Below, in pieces: positions 27,818 through 37,571 of a DNA stretch of 64,000 nucleotides (positions are counted from its first letter, which is position 1; the number at the start of each line of letters is the position of its first letter). The position numbers and the translations under genes are program-made. The stretch is from Gimesia benthica (lineage in GTDB: Bacteria; Planctomycetota; Planctomycetia; Planctomycetales; Planctomycetaceae): positions 6,398,001-6,462,000 of the forward strand of contig NZ_CP043930.1 in the NCBI RefSeq assembly GCF_009720525.1, read 5' to 3'. Below the pieces are notes generated by a model, which worked only from the letters and a program-made list of their open reading frames with translations, was not told the DNA's origin and ran no database searches.

Positions 27818-28213
27818 TTATAAGCGCAGTGGGAGTATTACAGCCGCCTGTGAAGTGTCATTCGCTACGTCATTCAGATGAGTTACGAAGCGGCAGGACT
27901 GATCCAGATTAACGACCAACGTCACCGGATGGGTGCAACTTTCCAGATGCACTACCGGCCCAACAGAGGCAAATATTTCGTCAGAAACATGACACGTACA
28001 GGGACATTCATGTTCTTCATCCAGCGGCAACTGCTGCTGGACTCCCTGTCTTTGATTCCACCGAGCACAACAGAAACAGGCTGTGGAAACAGCTTTGCAG
28101 TCACCGGATTCGTGCTGAACTGATTCTCCCTGCGCAGCAAATCCATGTCCCCAGCAGACCGGGCAGGGTTGCAGTAGTAGAACGATCATGAACAAGCGAA
28201 TCAGTTTCATCAC
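27818..28213 (-). CDS. Small secreted Cys-rich protein
   Basis: 131 residues with a signal peptide (LIRLFMIVLLLQPCPVCW), then CFCCARWNQRQG, EHECPCTCHVSDE and a C-terminal beta-rich part. The CPCTCH element resembles the small metal-operon proteins elsewhere in the window. Likely first gene of the ABC operon; 235 bp separate it from the next gene. Confidence 0.5.
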   Translation of the reverse strand: MMKLIRLFMIVLLLQPCPVCWGHGFAAQGESVQHESGDCKAVSTACFCCARWNQRQGVQQQLPLDEEHECPCTCHVSDEIFASVGPVVHLESCTHPVTLVVNLDQSCRFVTHLNDVANDTSQAAVILPLRL

Positions 28214-28537
28214 ACATCTTAGCGAAAAAAAGTTTTACAGCATTCTGCCGGCTTGAAAGACTTTAGATAGACCTCAAGCAATCAATGGATTTTATATCCT
28301 GTATCCCTCGTAATCATACAAGACAAGCACTTCTAGCATCGACATGCGAAGTGCTGCCGCTTGATCACAACTGGATAATAATACTGGTTCTGTCGATTAG
28401 TCTAAAAACTTTCGACAAAGGCAGCGAAAACCGTGTAATCAATGCATATCCCCCATACATCCAGAGAGGGAATAAGGGTGTTGAATCCTAGGTTAATTAG
28501 TAAGATCTGCCAAGATCAAAACAGGGATGATATTAAC

Positions 28538-28975
28538 TTAGTGGCAGGGCTTTACAAGCACCCCTCTTGCAACATCATGTCCAATCGCACATCGCCCCTG
28601 AAAAGTATCCAACGTGATCACACTGACCTCGGATGAAATATGATGGATCAGAATTTCAGAGTCGACGAGAACACCAATTTCTGAGAGATATCTCAGCGAA
28701 TCTGCAGCCTGCAAATCGATCCATCCTTTTGTGGAATGGGAGCATCACCCGGGTCATATTCAGGATGATTCAAAAAGTCATCGATATAATCAATCAGTCT
28801 GTCAGAAGCACAAGGCTCCAGTCGGAAGGCGTCTTTCTCCAGTGTTTTCCAGGTGACTCCCAACGACTGGCAAAAGAAGAATTCGAGAAGTCGACGCCGA
28901 CGGACCGTAAGGTGAGTCTGTCTTCGACCGCTCTCCGTCAGAATTGCCCCTTCATAAGGTATTAAGTTGTAAACA
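28538..28975 (-). pseudogene. DtxR/MntR-family metalloregulator, truncated and frameshifted
   Basis: Translating the minus strand gives LIPYEGAILTESGRRQTHL, VRRRRLLEFFFCQSLGVTW, SDRLIDYIDDFLNHPEYD and GDAPIPQ, the dimerisation region of a DtxR/MntR-type repressor. After a frameshift near 28710 it continues LRYLSEIGVLVDSEILIHH and GRCAIGHDVARGVLVKP, an FeoA/SH3-like end, stopping at 28538. The DNA-binding helix-turn-helix is missing. The 28214-28537 stretch holds no other gene I can see. Confidence 0.75.
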
Positions 28976-28984
28976 CCGGTCAGA

Positions 28985-29601
28985 AAACGTAGCGCCTGCC
29001 GGTTGAAAAACGTAGCGCTGGTTATGGAAAGATTCGTCCGATGTGTAGCTTGGAGATTCGGACGAAGATTGGGTCCTTATCTTACTTCGTCTCGTTTGAC
29101 TTGCTGCTTGAGGTTTTTGTGTGTCGACGTTTCGCGTCTTGCAACCGGTAGCTTATGCGTTGTCGTTCGGATGATCTTGCAAGCCCGCTTCATGCCCGGC
29201 CAATCGAAATGCTCGTTGAGCATCGTCGTCGTGATTAGTCTTCGATGTTCAACACGTCCATGTCCCTTACAAAGCGTCGAAGCTTCTTTACGTCCGCTTC
29301 CATTTCGCGTCGTTGCCAGGGGGGAAAAGCCTTCGGTTTCAGCGAAGGCGAGTTGAATCTCTTTCAGCAAGGTTGGCTGATTTTCCTTGACAGTGAAAAA
29401 GTAATCACCGTCCGAATCAACGGTCTCTTCGCAAATATCTCGCTGGCAACACATGGCGTCTCCAATGATCGCTTTTCCCTTCAAAACAAGAGTTTTGAAC
29501 AGATCAAAGACAGCCTTCGCTTCATTCGTTTTACAATCAACACGCGTCTGACTCAGCACGCAACCGGTTTGATGATCGAGTGCAGCGAGGAGATGCACTG
29601 C
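28985..29601 (-). pseudogene. ISAs1-family transposase, C-terminal half
   Basis: Reads AVHLLAALDHQTGCVLSQTR, KTNEAKAVFDLFKTLVL, IIGDAMCCQRDIC and FFTVKENQPTLLKEIQ, the DDE core of ISAs1 transposases. Near 29100 the frame is lost and the last part is decayed. The N-terminal half is at 31085-31461; an IS4-family element separates them. Confidence 0.85.
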
Positions 29602-29611
29602 GCGTTGATGC

Positions 29612-31074
29612 CAATACTGTTCGACACGATATTTGCGCACTGTCGCATAGTAGTATAAAATACTGCCATAACGACAGGAATCAGCATGGTTAAGAAACGA
29701 CCTCATCAGATTGAAGCAAGTGATATCACCGGTCTTAAGTATCTGGATCGGGTCTTCCGCTGTTTAAACGCTTGCGTCCCGAGGGTACAGAACGCGACAA
29801 AGCCGGTAATCGGCAACTGTTCTACGATCAGTATTGCGCGCTGCAGTTGCTTTATCTCTTCAACCCGATTGTTACTTCACTACGTGGATTACAGCAGGCC
29901 AGTGAACTCAAAAAAGTTCAGAGAAAACTCAACTGTCCACGATCTTCTCTGAGATCTCTGTCGGAGGCAGTTCGCGTGTTTGATCCCGAGCTACTGCGGG
30001 AAATCGTGGGCGAATTAATTGAAAAACTGCCTGTCCAAGAGCCTCAGGATCGGCGTCTGCAGGATCTGGCTCAGGCACTGACTGCCGTAGATGGTACGTT
30101 CCTCAAAACACTGCCTCAGATCACTCAGGCCTGTTTTTCAACCCGACAAGATAAGGGATGGCAGTTGCATACACATTTTGAAATACTACGGGGAATTCCT
30201 GTTCGCATGGATTTGACAGATGCCACCGGTATGAAAAATCAGTACTGTCCAGAGTACTGGAAAAAGATCGTTGCTACATTCTCGATCAGGCATATGAAAA
30301 ATATGCCCTGTTTAATGAGATTGTTAATGCCGGCAGCAGCTATGTCTGTCGGATCCGTGGGGATCACATTTTTGTAGAACAGGAATCCCGTAAATTAACC
30401 GCAGAAGCCCAAGCAGCAGGCATACTGGAAGATCAGTCAGGGTATTTGGGTTCTCCCAAGTCACGGAGAACCCAAATGCCAAGATCATCTGGTGCGGCGG
30501 ATTACTGTGAAAATTACTCCTCATCCTAAACGGGGAGGACGGAGGTGGGAAGGTGCTACCCAGGACCTGGTTGTAGCCACCAATCTGCTGGATGTACCAG
30601 CAGAAGTCATCGCACTGATTTACCAGCACCGTTGGCAGATCGAATTGTTCTTTCGTTTTTTGAAGCATGTACTCGGCTGTCGTCACTTGTTCAGTCAGGA
30701 TCCACAGGGGGTTCAGATACAGACTTACTGTGAGATGATTGATTGTTTATTGATTAGTCTGATCACAGGTAAAAAACCGACACTCCGAACATATGAAATG
30801 CTGTGTTTTTACTTCAGTGGGCTGGCGGATGAGGAAGATCTGATCAACCATATAAACCGCCTGCAATCCCACGAATCCAGATAAAACGAGAGCTCTCGCC
30901 TGACTACTGACTGTTGGTGACGAGATGATTCATGCTGCGCAGTTCATAAGATTCAGCTGTCGCATATGAGCCCCATCTAAAAGAGGCTCGTAGACAAAAC
31001 CTCTGCAAAATACTGCGCACAAAAGTTAAAGTATTAAATCAGAATCAAATGCAAACGGTGGGCTGAACAGTATT
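29612..31074. mobile_element. IS4-family element inserted in the ISAs1 transposase
   Basis: About 1.46 kb. Inverted ends AATACTGTTC (left, from 29613) and GAACAGTATT (right, to 31074). It is flanked by a 10-bp target duplication GCGTTGATGC at 29602-29611 and 31075-31084. Removing the element and one copy restores the ISAs1 frame (QTHQR-AVHLL). The transposase inside is frameshifted. Confidence 0.88.
29686..30884 (+). pseudogene. IS4-family transposase with three frameshifts
   Basis: Pieces in different frames give one IS4-type protein: HQIEASDITGLKYLDRVF, then ERDKAGNRQLFYDQYCALQL, TAVDGTFLKTLPQ (catalytic Asp), SSYVCRIRGDHIFVEQE and YQHRWQIELFFRFLKH, which contains the Y-(2)-R-(3)-E-(6)-K signature. 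Shifts lie near 29762, 30235 and 30475. Inactive as read. Confidence 0.85.
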
Positions 31075-31084
31075 GCGTTGATGC

Positions 31085-31461
31085 GTCTGTAAACTGCCGC
31101 ACAACGTATTGCCTTCAATGGAAGTTGCACACAGAGAATCATTATCAATTTCGACGCCTTCTAAAGTGCACATCCATTCGCGAATCGCCTGCTCAAATTC
31201 TTCTGGACAAATCTTTTTGAGGAGATCTGTGTATGTGTTCGCACACGGTGGAATTCGTTTGAAGCCGAGCCAATGATAGGTACTTCGCTCAAGTTGGCGA
31301 ACCCATTTCGCAATCATTCGCATACTGCGAATTCCACTAAGTGTTCCGCAAATAATAGCCGCCAGCATGGCATTAAAAGTGTGGCGTTGTCCCTGACGCC
31401 CGCGATGGTCGGTGATCTGATCCAAAATGGAAAACAGGTCGCACAAGTCGGCGGGTTGCAT
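31085..31461 (-). pseudogene. ISAs1-family transposase, N-terminal half
   Basis: LFSILDQITDHRGRQGQRHT, AMLAAIICGTLSGIRSM and GFKRIPPCANTYTDLLKK form the DDE_Tnp_1-associated N-terminus; the part ends at GSLQTHQR where the IS4 element sits. A terminal sequence near 31590-31605 (CAGCCCTGGTGAAACC) may be the outer end of this ISAs1 copy. Confidence 0.85.
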
Positions 31462-31648
31462 CGTATTGCCTCCTTGGTCTTGTAAAAGTTGAACTCCGTT
31501 TTGTGACTTTGTGGAAAAATATCCCCAAAACAGGACGTTATTTCCTACCCAGACCTACTACACACATTCAATGCCATATTCTGAGCAGCCCTGGTGAAAC
31601 CCTACTTCGGTCTTGACACGTCTACTGTATCTTTGTAAAATTCTGATT

Positions 31649-31996
31649 ATGATGAAGAATGGCACTCATATCTTTCAGCATGGATTGGTTTTAGCAGCAG
31701 TTTTGTTGTTCGCTATACCACTCGAAGTTTGCTACCATTCCATCACTTCTCCACATTGCTGCCAAAATGCCGAACGTAGCATTCCTTGTGATAGTCCATT
31801 ATGCGAATGTCATCGAACGACGGTTTTTGCCGCTTTCTTTCAGATTTCTGGTCAGCGAATAGAGCAAAGTGATCTGAGTATAGCCAAGTCGGATGTAACC
31901 GAATTATTTGGGGCTTATCTTCAGGAAGATGCTTCTTCCCCTCCACCAACAACGGCACTCGAACGTTGTGTGCTTTTTTCGCGGTTGACTCTGTAA
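31649..31996 (+). CDS. Small secreted Cys-rich protein heading the second RND operon
   Basis: 115 residues starting at one of two adjacent ATGs (31649/31652). Signal segment GLVLAAVLLFAIPLEVCYH, then HCCQNAERSIPCDSPLCECHRTT and a C-terminal ASSPPPTTALERC. Clearly related to the protein at 12710-13060 over the CECxxHRTT and PPPxTA blocks. Function unknown, probably periplasmic metal binding. Confidence 0.6.
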   Translation: MMKNGTHIFQHGLVLAAVLLFAIPLEVCYHSITSPHCCQNAERSIPCDSPLCECHRTTVFAAFFQISGQRIEQSDLSIAKSDVTELFGAYLQEDASSPPPTTALERCVLFSRLTL

Positions 31997-32188
31997 TCCT
32001 TCGCGAGGGTTATATGTATCCGTGGATTGAACGGTTAGTGTCTCCAAGCAGCATAAGGCTGCCGTCAGCATCGCTTTTCTCTTGTCCGATGCCTCGTGTT
32101 TGACGAGCAGTTTAAGCCGTTTTCCCTTCTTAATTGTGTTCAATCATCTTCCTTTGGCACAATAGGGTGCCTGGAATAGGTGTTTTTC

Positions 32189-32842
32189 ATGTTAGTTCTT
32201 ACCCAAAAGATCTCTGAGGCAACCAAGCCTCCTTCGCTTAGTGTCTCCCGGACTGTTAAGAGTGTTGAAGGCTGGCGTGTGCGTCCGGCTGTTTCTCCAC
32301 CGAAGGAAATTCCAGTACATAGCCAAGATGTTTCGGCGCGGACCAAGCCGCTGTCGCCCTCTAATGCTGGGATAAATGCTGTCCGCATCTTGGTGGCGGA
32401 CGCAGATTCTTCTCTTGCCAAAATCTATACGACTCACCTGTCATTATTGGGTTTTGAAGTGACCATGGCTTGCAATGGAGTTGAATGTCTGGCTCGACTC
32501 CGCAATCGAATACCTCATCTAATAGTTCTGGATGCCGGGTTATTGTGGGGCCGAGCGACAGATGTTCTGGCTATATTGGATGAGTGTACCGACATTCCTG
32601 ACGTGCCAGTTTTGGTGACATACGATCACACCTGTGAGCAGGCATTACCTGATGTGCGTTCTTTCCGCGTGAACGATTACGCGGCGAAACCTCTCACCCC
32701 GAACCAACTTGCTGAACGCATTCGCGAACTGATCGCGTTTGCGGGCAATTGCGACGAAGATCTTGACTCAGTTGACAATTGCGAAGGGCAATCACCTAAA
32801 AGAACTACGGGGAGTGCTCATGATGAACGTAGATCGAATTGA
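32189..32842 (+). CDS. Response-regulator receiver-domain protein
   Basis: 217 residues from the ATG at 32189. About 60 disordered residues precede a receiver domain: VRILVADADSS acidic pocket (Asp71/Asp73), phospho-acceptor Asp115 in LIVLDAG, Thr144 and Lys167 in DYAAKPL. No DNA-binding output domain follows, so it is a stand-alone receiver. The gene overlaps the start of the RND adaptor gene. No partner kinase lies in the window. Confidence 0.8.
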   Translation: MLVLTQKISEATKPPSLSVSRTVKSVEGWRVRPAVSPPKEIPVHSQDVSARTKPLSPSNAGINAVRILVADADSSLAKIYTTHLSLLGFEVTMACNGVECLARLRNRIPHLIVLDAGLLWGRATDVLAILDECTDIPDVPVLVTYDHTCEQALPDVRSFRVNDYAAKPLTPNQLAERIRELIAFAGNCDEDLDSVDNCEGQSPKRTTGSAHDERRSN

Positions 32843-34337
32843 AAACCTGTGGTGTAATAAGCACCGCATGACAGCTTTGATGGGCTACGGCCTTTTGGCC
32901 GTCGCTGTAGGCGCAGCAGGCATGTACGCGGTCACGCGAGCTTTTCTGACTGAGCCTGTAAGCGGTGTAGCTTCTACCGAAGCGAGACACGGAGTGGATG
33001 ACGAGCATGGTGAGGATTCATATGTGGTTACACTCGCAAAAGACAAATGGGCCGTAGCTGGACTTCGCATTGCTGAGGTTGCCAGCAGCAATCTGACGAG
33101 GACCGAGTGGATCACGGGCAAGGTAGCCCTGAATGAAGACCGCCTGGCGCATGTTTATTCTTTGGTCGATGGGCAAATTCATGAAGTTAAGGTCCAGTTC
33201 GGGGACGACGTAAAGCAGGGACAGGTGTTGGCCGTTATCGACAGCAAAGAGGTCGGCTTGGCCAAGCTGGACTTATATAAAGATCGGCTCGATGCCGAGT
33301 TCGCCAAGATCAACTATGAGTTCATGCGAGAGATCAACGAGAACACACAAGCGCTCATCAAAGTTCTAATAGAACGGCCTCCACTGGAGAAAATTGGAGC
33401 GACATTTGATGACAAGCAGCTCGGCAAGAACCGCCAGCAGTTGATGACTGCCTACGCGAACCTATATAAATCGCGTGCCGACTACGAGCGACTCACGTCG
33501 GTGGCGGAAAGTGGCGTGGTGGCCGGCAAGTTATTGATCGAAGCCAAAGCCCGGTTCGAGGCGGACCAAGCCACATTTCAGTCACTCTTGGAACAATTGA
33601 AGTTTACTGCATCACAGGAGGCTTTGCTCGCCGAACAAAAACTTCAGCAAGCCGAGCAGACCGTGGCGGCCAGTCGTTCACGCCTACTCATACTCGGCTA
33701 CCAGCAAGATGACCTGAAAAGCATTGATCCGATCAAAGAGGGCGAGATGATCGCACATTATGAGCTTCGCGCCCCGTTCGATGGCACGGTAATTGGCAAA
33801 AACGTAGTGCTGGCCGAGCGGGTGGGACCCGATACCGAGATGTTTCAGGTTGCTGACCTATCGACGCTGTGGGTGCAAGCAGATATCTATCAAAAAGATT
33901 TGCCCAAGACTCGCCAACTCGGTGAAACGCTGCGGTTTCGCTCCCCGGACTCAGACCATCTTCACGAAGCCCGTATCTTCTACACGGGTGATATTCTTGA
34001 TCCAGAAACTCGGACGGTGCGATTGCGTGCCACGATTGACAATCCGGATCGTCATCTGAAACCAGGCATGTTCGTTGAAATCGCATTGCCGGGAGAAACG
34101 CTGTCCAACATCGTGACGTTGCCGGCGTCTGCCATTCAAGAAGTGGAAGGGCATGATGTCGTATTCGTACAGACCGGACTGGAAGCGTTCGAGAAGCGGA
34201 AAGTCAAGGTTGGAATGCGCAGCGGCGACACCGTACAGATCCGCGACGGGTTACAACCTGGCAACAAAGTGGTTGTGGTCGGTGGCTTTGCCCTGAAATC
34301 GGAACTGATGAAAGGATCGATCTCGCATGGCCATTAA
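32820..34337 (+). CDS. czcB: RND efflux adaptor (CzcB/CusB-like)
   Basis: 505 residues. The start at 32820/32823 follows GGGGAG and overlaps the receiver gene by about 20 nt. One N-terminal membrane segment (GYGLLAVAVGAAGMYAV), lipoyl halves (LVDGQIHEVKVQFGDDVKQG and YELRAPFDGTVIGKNVV), a long helical hairpin and a C-terminal GLQPGNKVVVVGGFALKSEL. Unlike the other adaptors here it has only a short His stretch. Confidence 0.9.
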   Translation: MMNVDRIENLWCNKHRMTALMGYGLLAVAVGAAGMYAVTRAFLTEPVSGVASTEARHGVDDEHGEDSYVVTLAKDKWAVAGLRIAEVASSNLTRTEWITGKVALNEDRLAHVYSLVDGQIHEVKVQFGDDVKQGQVLAVIDSKEVGLAKLDLYKDRLDAEFAKINYEFMREINENTQALIKVLIERPPLEKIGATFDDKQLGKNRQQLMTAYANLYKSRADYERLTSVAESGVVAGKLLIEAKARFEADQATFQSLLEQLKFTASQEALLAEQKLQQAEQTVAASRSRLLILGYQQDDLKSIDPIKEGEMIAHYELRAPFDGTVIGKNVVLAERVGPDTEMFQVADLSTLWVQADIYQKDLPKTRQLGETLRFRSPDSDHLHEARIFYTGDILDPETRTVRLRATIDNPDRHLKPGMFVEIALPGETLSNIVTLPASAIQEVEGHDVVFVQTGLEAFEKRKVKVGMRSGDTVQIRDGLQPGNKVVVVGGFALKSELMKGSISHGH

Positions 34338-34434
34338 AAGTCGAGAGCATTTTCGTCTACACTCCCTCTTGGTGATTACCTTTCTGCTCTACAATTTTCT
34401 GGGGCTCGCTCGCCAGCTTCGGAGCCAGCTATGA
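34327..34434 (+). CDS. Candidate 35-residue membrane peptide linking adaptor and pump genes
   Basis: The ATG at 34327 lies 9 nt after AAAGGA, overlaps the end of the adaptor gene, and its TGA overlaps the ATG of the pump gene (ATGA at 34431). It encodes a basic N-terminus, one hydrophobic stretch (LLVITFLLYNFLGL) and a basic end. It could be a small pump subunit or a translational-coupling leader. Confidence 0.4.
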   Translation: MAIKSREHFRLHSLLVITFLLYNFLGLARQLRSQL

Positions 34435-37400
34435 TCAACAAATTCATCGACGTCTCATTGGACAACCGCTTCGTCGTATTATTGCTGGTTGTATTGCTGA
34501 TCGCGGTTGGTCTGTCGTCGATGACTACATTACCCGTCGACGCCGTACCTGACTTGACCAACGTACAAGTTCAGGTGTTGACAACTTCGCCTTCACTCGG
34601 TCCTGTCGAGATGGAGCAACTGATCACATTCCCTGTCGAAACGTCGATGAGCGGTATTCCCCACGTCGATGAAATACGGAGCGTGACGAGGTTCGGTCTG
34701 TCGAACGTGACGATCGTGTTCGAGGAAGGCACGGACATCTACTGGGCACGGCAGCAGGTCAACGAACGATTGACTGAAGCCCGCGGGGAAATTCCCGCTG
34801 GGTTGGGAACTCCCACGATGGGGCCGATAGCGACGGGTATGGGTGAAATCTACCAATTCGAGTTGCGCACCAAGCCGGGCTGCGACTACGACCTTCAGGA
34901 ATTGCGAACGATCCTCGATTGGCAGATTGCCTTTCAGCTGCGCAGCGTGCCCGGTGTCATTGAAGTCAATACATTCGGCGGAGAACTGAAGACGTACGAA
35001 GTGCAGGTGAATCCGAATGCCTTACTGAATTACAAGATCCCGCTGAACCGTGTATTCGAGGCTTTAGAGCGCAACAACGCCAACGCGGGCGGAGGGTACA
35101 TCGTTCATCACGAAGAGCAACGGTTGATCCGCGGCGAAGGGCTCATCCAGTCCCTTAATGATATCGCAGACATCGTGTTGGACGCCCGCGATGATGGCAC
35201 TGCGGTTCGCGTGCGTGACATTGGCGAGGTGCATTTCGCCCCGCTGCTACGTCAAGGCTACGTCACGCGCGACGGACGCGGTGAGGCGGTGACCGGTATT
35301 GTGATGATGCTGATTGGCGAAAACTCCCGCGTGGTCGTTGATCGTGTCAAACAGAAAATCGCCGAGATCGAAAATTCGCTGCCCGAAGGTGTTTACATCG
35401 ACACATTCTACGACCGCACCGATTTGGTGCGCCGCGCCATCGGCACCGTCACCGAGAACATCAGTGGCGGCGCGATCTTAGTCATCATCATGCTGTTTCT
35501 GCTTGTGGGCGACTGGCGCGCCGGGTTGATCGTAGCATCGGCCATTCCGTTGTCCGCGCTCATTACATTCATTTCTATGAATTATTTCGGCGTCTCTGCG
35601 AACCTGATGAGTTTGGGGGCCTTGGACTTCGGTATCATCGTGGACGGGGCGGTGGTGATGGTCGAGAATGCGATCCGCCATGTGGGCGAGGCAAAACGCC
35701 GCAACCCCGAGTTGAAACGCGCGGGGCTGGACGTGTTTCGCGACGCCGGCCACGAAGTGGGTCGGCCGATCGTGTTCGCGGGCTCGATTGTAATCATCGT
35801 CTTTCTACCGATTATGTCGTTGCGGGGGATCGAGGGGAAGATGTTTGGCCCGATGGCCTTTGCGTTCATGTCGGCCCTGGCCGGAGCGCTGGTCCTGGCA
35901 TTGACCGTCATGCCTGTGTTGGCCTCGCTGTTTCTGGCCCGCAAGTTTTGCGAAAAGGATTCCTTCCTCGTCCGCTGGTGCAAACGGGGCTACGAACCGT
36001 TATTGCGGTTGGCGATCCGCTGGCCGTTGGCCGTGTTTCTGATTGCCATCGCCGCATTTTCCATGGGAATAGTGATCGCAATGGGTTTTGGGGCCGAATT
36101 CGTCCCTAAGCTGGATGAAGGCGACATGGCGGTGCAGGCAATCCGACTGCCGAGCGTTTCGTTGGAACGCTCGATCGAAATGACCACGGAAATAGAAAAG
36201 ACGCTATTGGCGGAGTTTCCTAAAGAAGTAGAATCAGTGATCTCCAAGACCGGTCGCCCGGAAATCGCCACCGACCCGATGGGCGTTGAGATGAGCGACA
36301 TCTTCGTGATTCTCAAACCGAAAGGCGAGTGGCGTTTCGCTAGCAAACCGGAACTGATTGAAGCCATGAAGGAAACGCTGGAAAAAAACATTCCGGCGAA
36401 CAATTTCAGCTTCACGCAACCAATAGAATTGCGAGTGCAGGAATTGATTGCTGGCGTGCGCTCGGATGTCGGCATTAGCCTCTATGGAGACGACCTGGAG
36501 AAACTGAAAGAGATCGGTAACGAGATCGCTGGTGTGGTCCAGCAAGTGCCCGGAGCGGCGGACGTTCAGCCCGAACAGACGGGCGGTTTGCCCTATGTCC
36601 AGATGCGCGTTCGACGCGATCAGATCGCCCGGTATGGTATTAACGTCGGGGATGTGCTCGACGCGATCTCAATCATTGGCGGGAAGGAGGTCGGGCAAGT
36701 GTTTGAGGGCCAACGTCGGTTTCCCTTGCAGGTGCGTCTGGAGCCAAAATGGCGGAGAGATGTCACGGCGCTTAAGCACATCAAGGTTGCTGATCCCACC
36801 GGTCGACAGATACCACTGGAACAGCTTGTTGAGATTGAAGTTGGTCCTGGAGTCGCGCAGATCAGCCGTGATGAAATTCGCCGCCGCTTTCTGATCCAAG
36901 TGAATGTCCGCGGCCGTGACCTAGCGAGTTTCGTGGCGGATGCCCAGAAAGCGGTCGAGGAGAAAGTGAAACTGCCACCTGGCTACCACATCGCCTGGGG
37001 AGGCAGCTTTAAAAACCTGCGAGAAGCGACGGGGCGGCTGACGATCGCTGTTCCGCTCGCACTGTTACTGATTTGCTCGTTGCTGTACATGACATTCAGG
37101 TCCGGCAAGCTGGCCCTGTTGATCTTCTTGAATGTGCCAGTCGCCACGACCGGCGGGATTTTGGCACTCTGGATACGCGGCATGCCTTTTTCGATCTCGG
37201 CGGGTGTCGGATTCATTGCCCTATCCGGCATCGCCGTGATGAACGGCGTCGTCCTGATCGAACACGTGCGGCATTTGCGGCATCGGGGCCAAAGCATTAA
37301 GGATGCCGTCTACCAGGGCGCGCTGGACCGCCTTCGACCCGTTTTGATGACTGCCACGACTGATGCACTGGGATTCATCCCCATGGCCATCTCAACCAGT

Positions 37401-37538
37401 TCCGGCGCGGAAGTCCAAAGACCTTTGGCGACGGTTGTCATCGGCGGCGTGATTACGTCGAGTCTCTTGACTCTAGTAGTCCTGCCGGCCATTTACCGCT
37501 GGTTCGAGCCGAAAGGCGAAGAAGATGTGGAATTATGA
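34431..37538 (+). CDS. czcA: Heavy-metal RND efflux pump (CzcA family)
   Basis: 1035 residues, intact. LPVDAVPDLTNVQVQVLT, SGIPHVDEIRSVTRFGLS, TM4 block SLGALDFGIIVDGAVVMVEN, GAEFVPKLDEGDMAVQA. The DFGxIVDGAVVMVEN motif is that of CzcA-type (Co/Zn/Cd/Ni) pumps. Its closest neighbours (ZIP, PII-like, antiporter) support divalent-metal handling. Confidence 0.95.
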   Translation: MINKFIDVSLDNRFVVLLLVVLLIAVGLSSMTTLPVDAVPDLTNVQVQVLTTSPSLGPVEMEQLITFPVETSMSGIPHVDEIRSVTRFGLSNVTIVFEEGTDIYWARQQVNERLTEARGEIPAGLGTPTMGPIATGMGEIYQFELRTKPGCDYDLQELRTILDWQIAFQLRSVPGVIEVNTFGGELKTYEVQVNPNALLNYKIPLNRVFEALERNNANAGGGYIVHHEEQRLIRGEGLIQSLNDIADIVLDARDDGTAVRVRDIGEVHFAPLLRQGYVTRDGRGEAVTGIVMMLIGENSRVVVDRVKQKIAEIENSLPEGVYIDTFYDRTDLVRRAIGTVTENISGGAILVIIMLFLLVGDWRAGLIVASAIPLSALITFISMNYFGVSANLMSLGALDFGIIVDGAVVMVENAIRHVGEAKRRNPELKRAGLDVFRDAGHEVGRPIVFAGSIVIIVFLPIMSLRGIEGKMFGPMAFAFMSALAGALVLALTVMPVLASLFLARKFCEKDSFLVRWCKRGYEPLLRLAIRWPLAVFLIAIAAFSMGIVIAMGFGAEFVPKLDEGDMAVQAIRLPSVSLERSIEMTTEIEKTLLAEFPKEVESVISKTGRPEIATDPMGVEMSDIFVILKPKGEWRFASKPELIEAMKETLEKNIPANNFSFTQPIELRVQELIAGVRSDVGISLYGDDLEKLKEIGNEIAGVVQQVPGAADVQPEQTGGLPYVQMRVRRDQIARYGINVGDVLDAISIIGGKEVGQVFEGQRRFPLQVRLEPKWRRDVTALKHIKVADPTGRQIPLEQLVEIEVGPGVAQISRDEIRRRFLIQVNVRGRDLASFVADAQKAVEEKVKLPPGYHIAWGGSFKNLREATGRLTIAVPLALLLICSLLYMTFRSGKLALLIFLNVPVATTGGILALWIRGMPFSISAGVGFIALSGIAVMNGVVLIEHVRHLRHRGQSIKDAVYQGALDRLRPVLMTATTDALGFIPMAISTSSGAEVQRPLATVVIGGVITSSLLTLVVLPAIYRWFEPKGEEDVEL

Positions 37539-37571
37539 AAAGAGTCGAGAGGCAAGTGCCGGAGAGACGAG

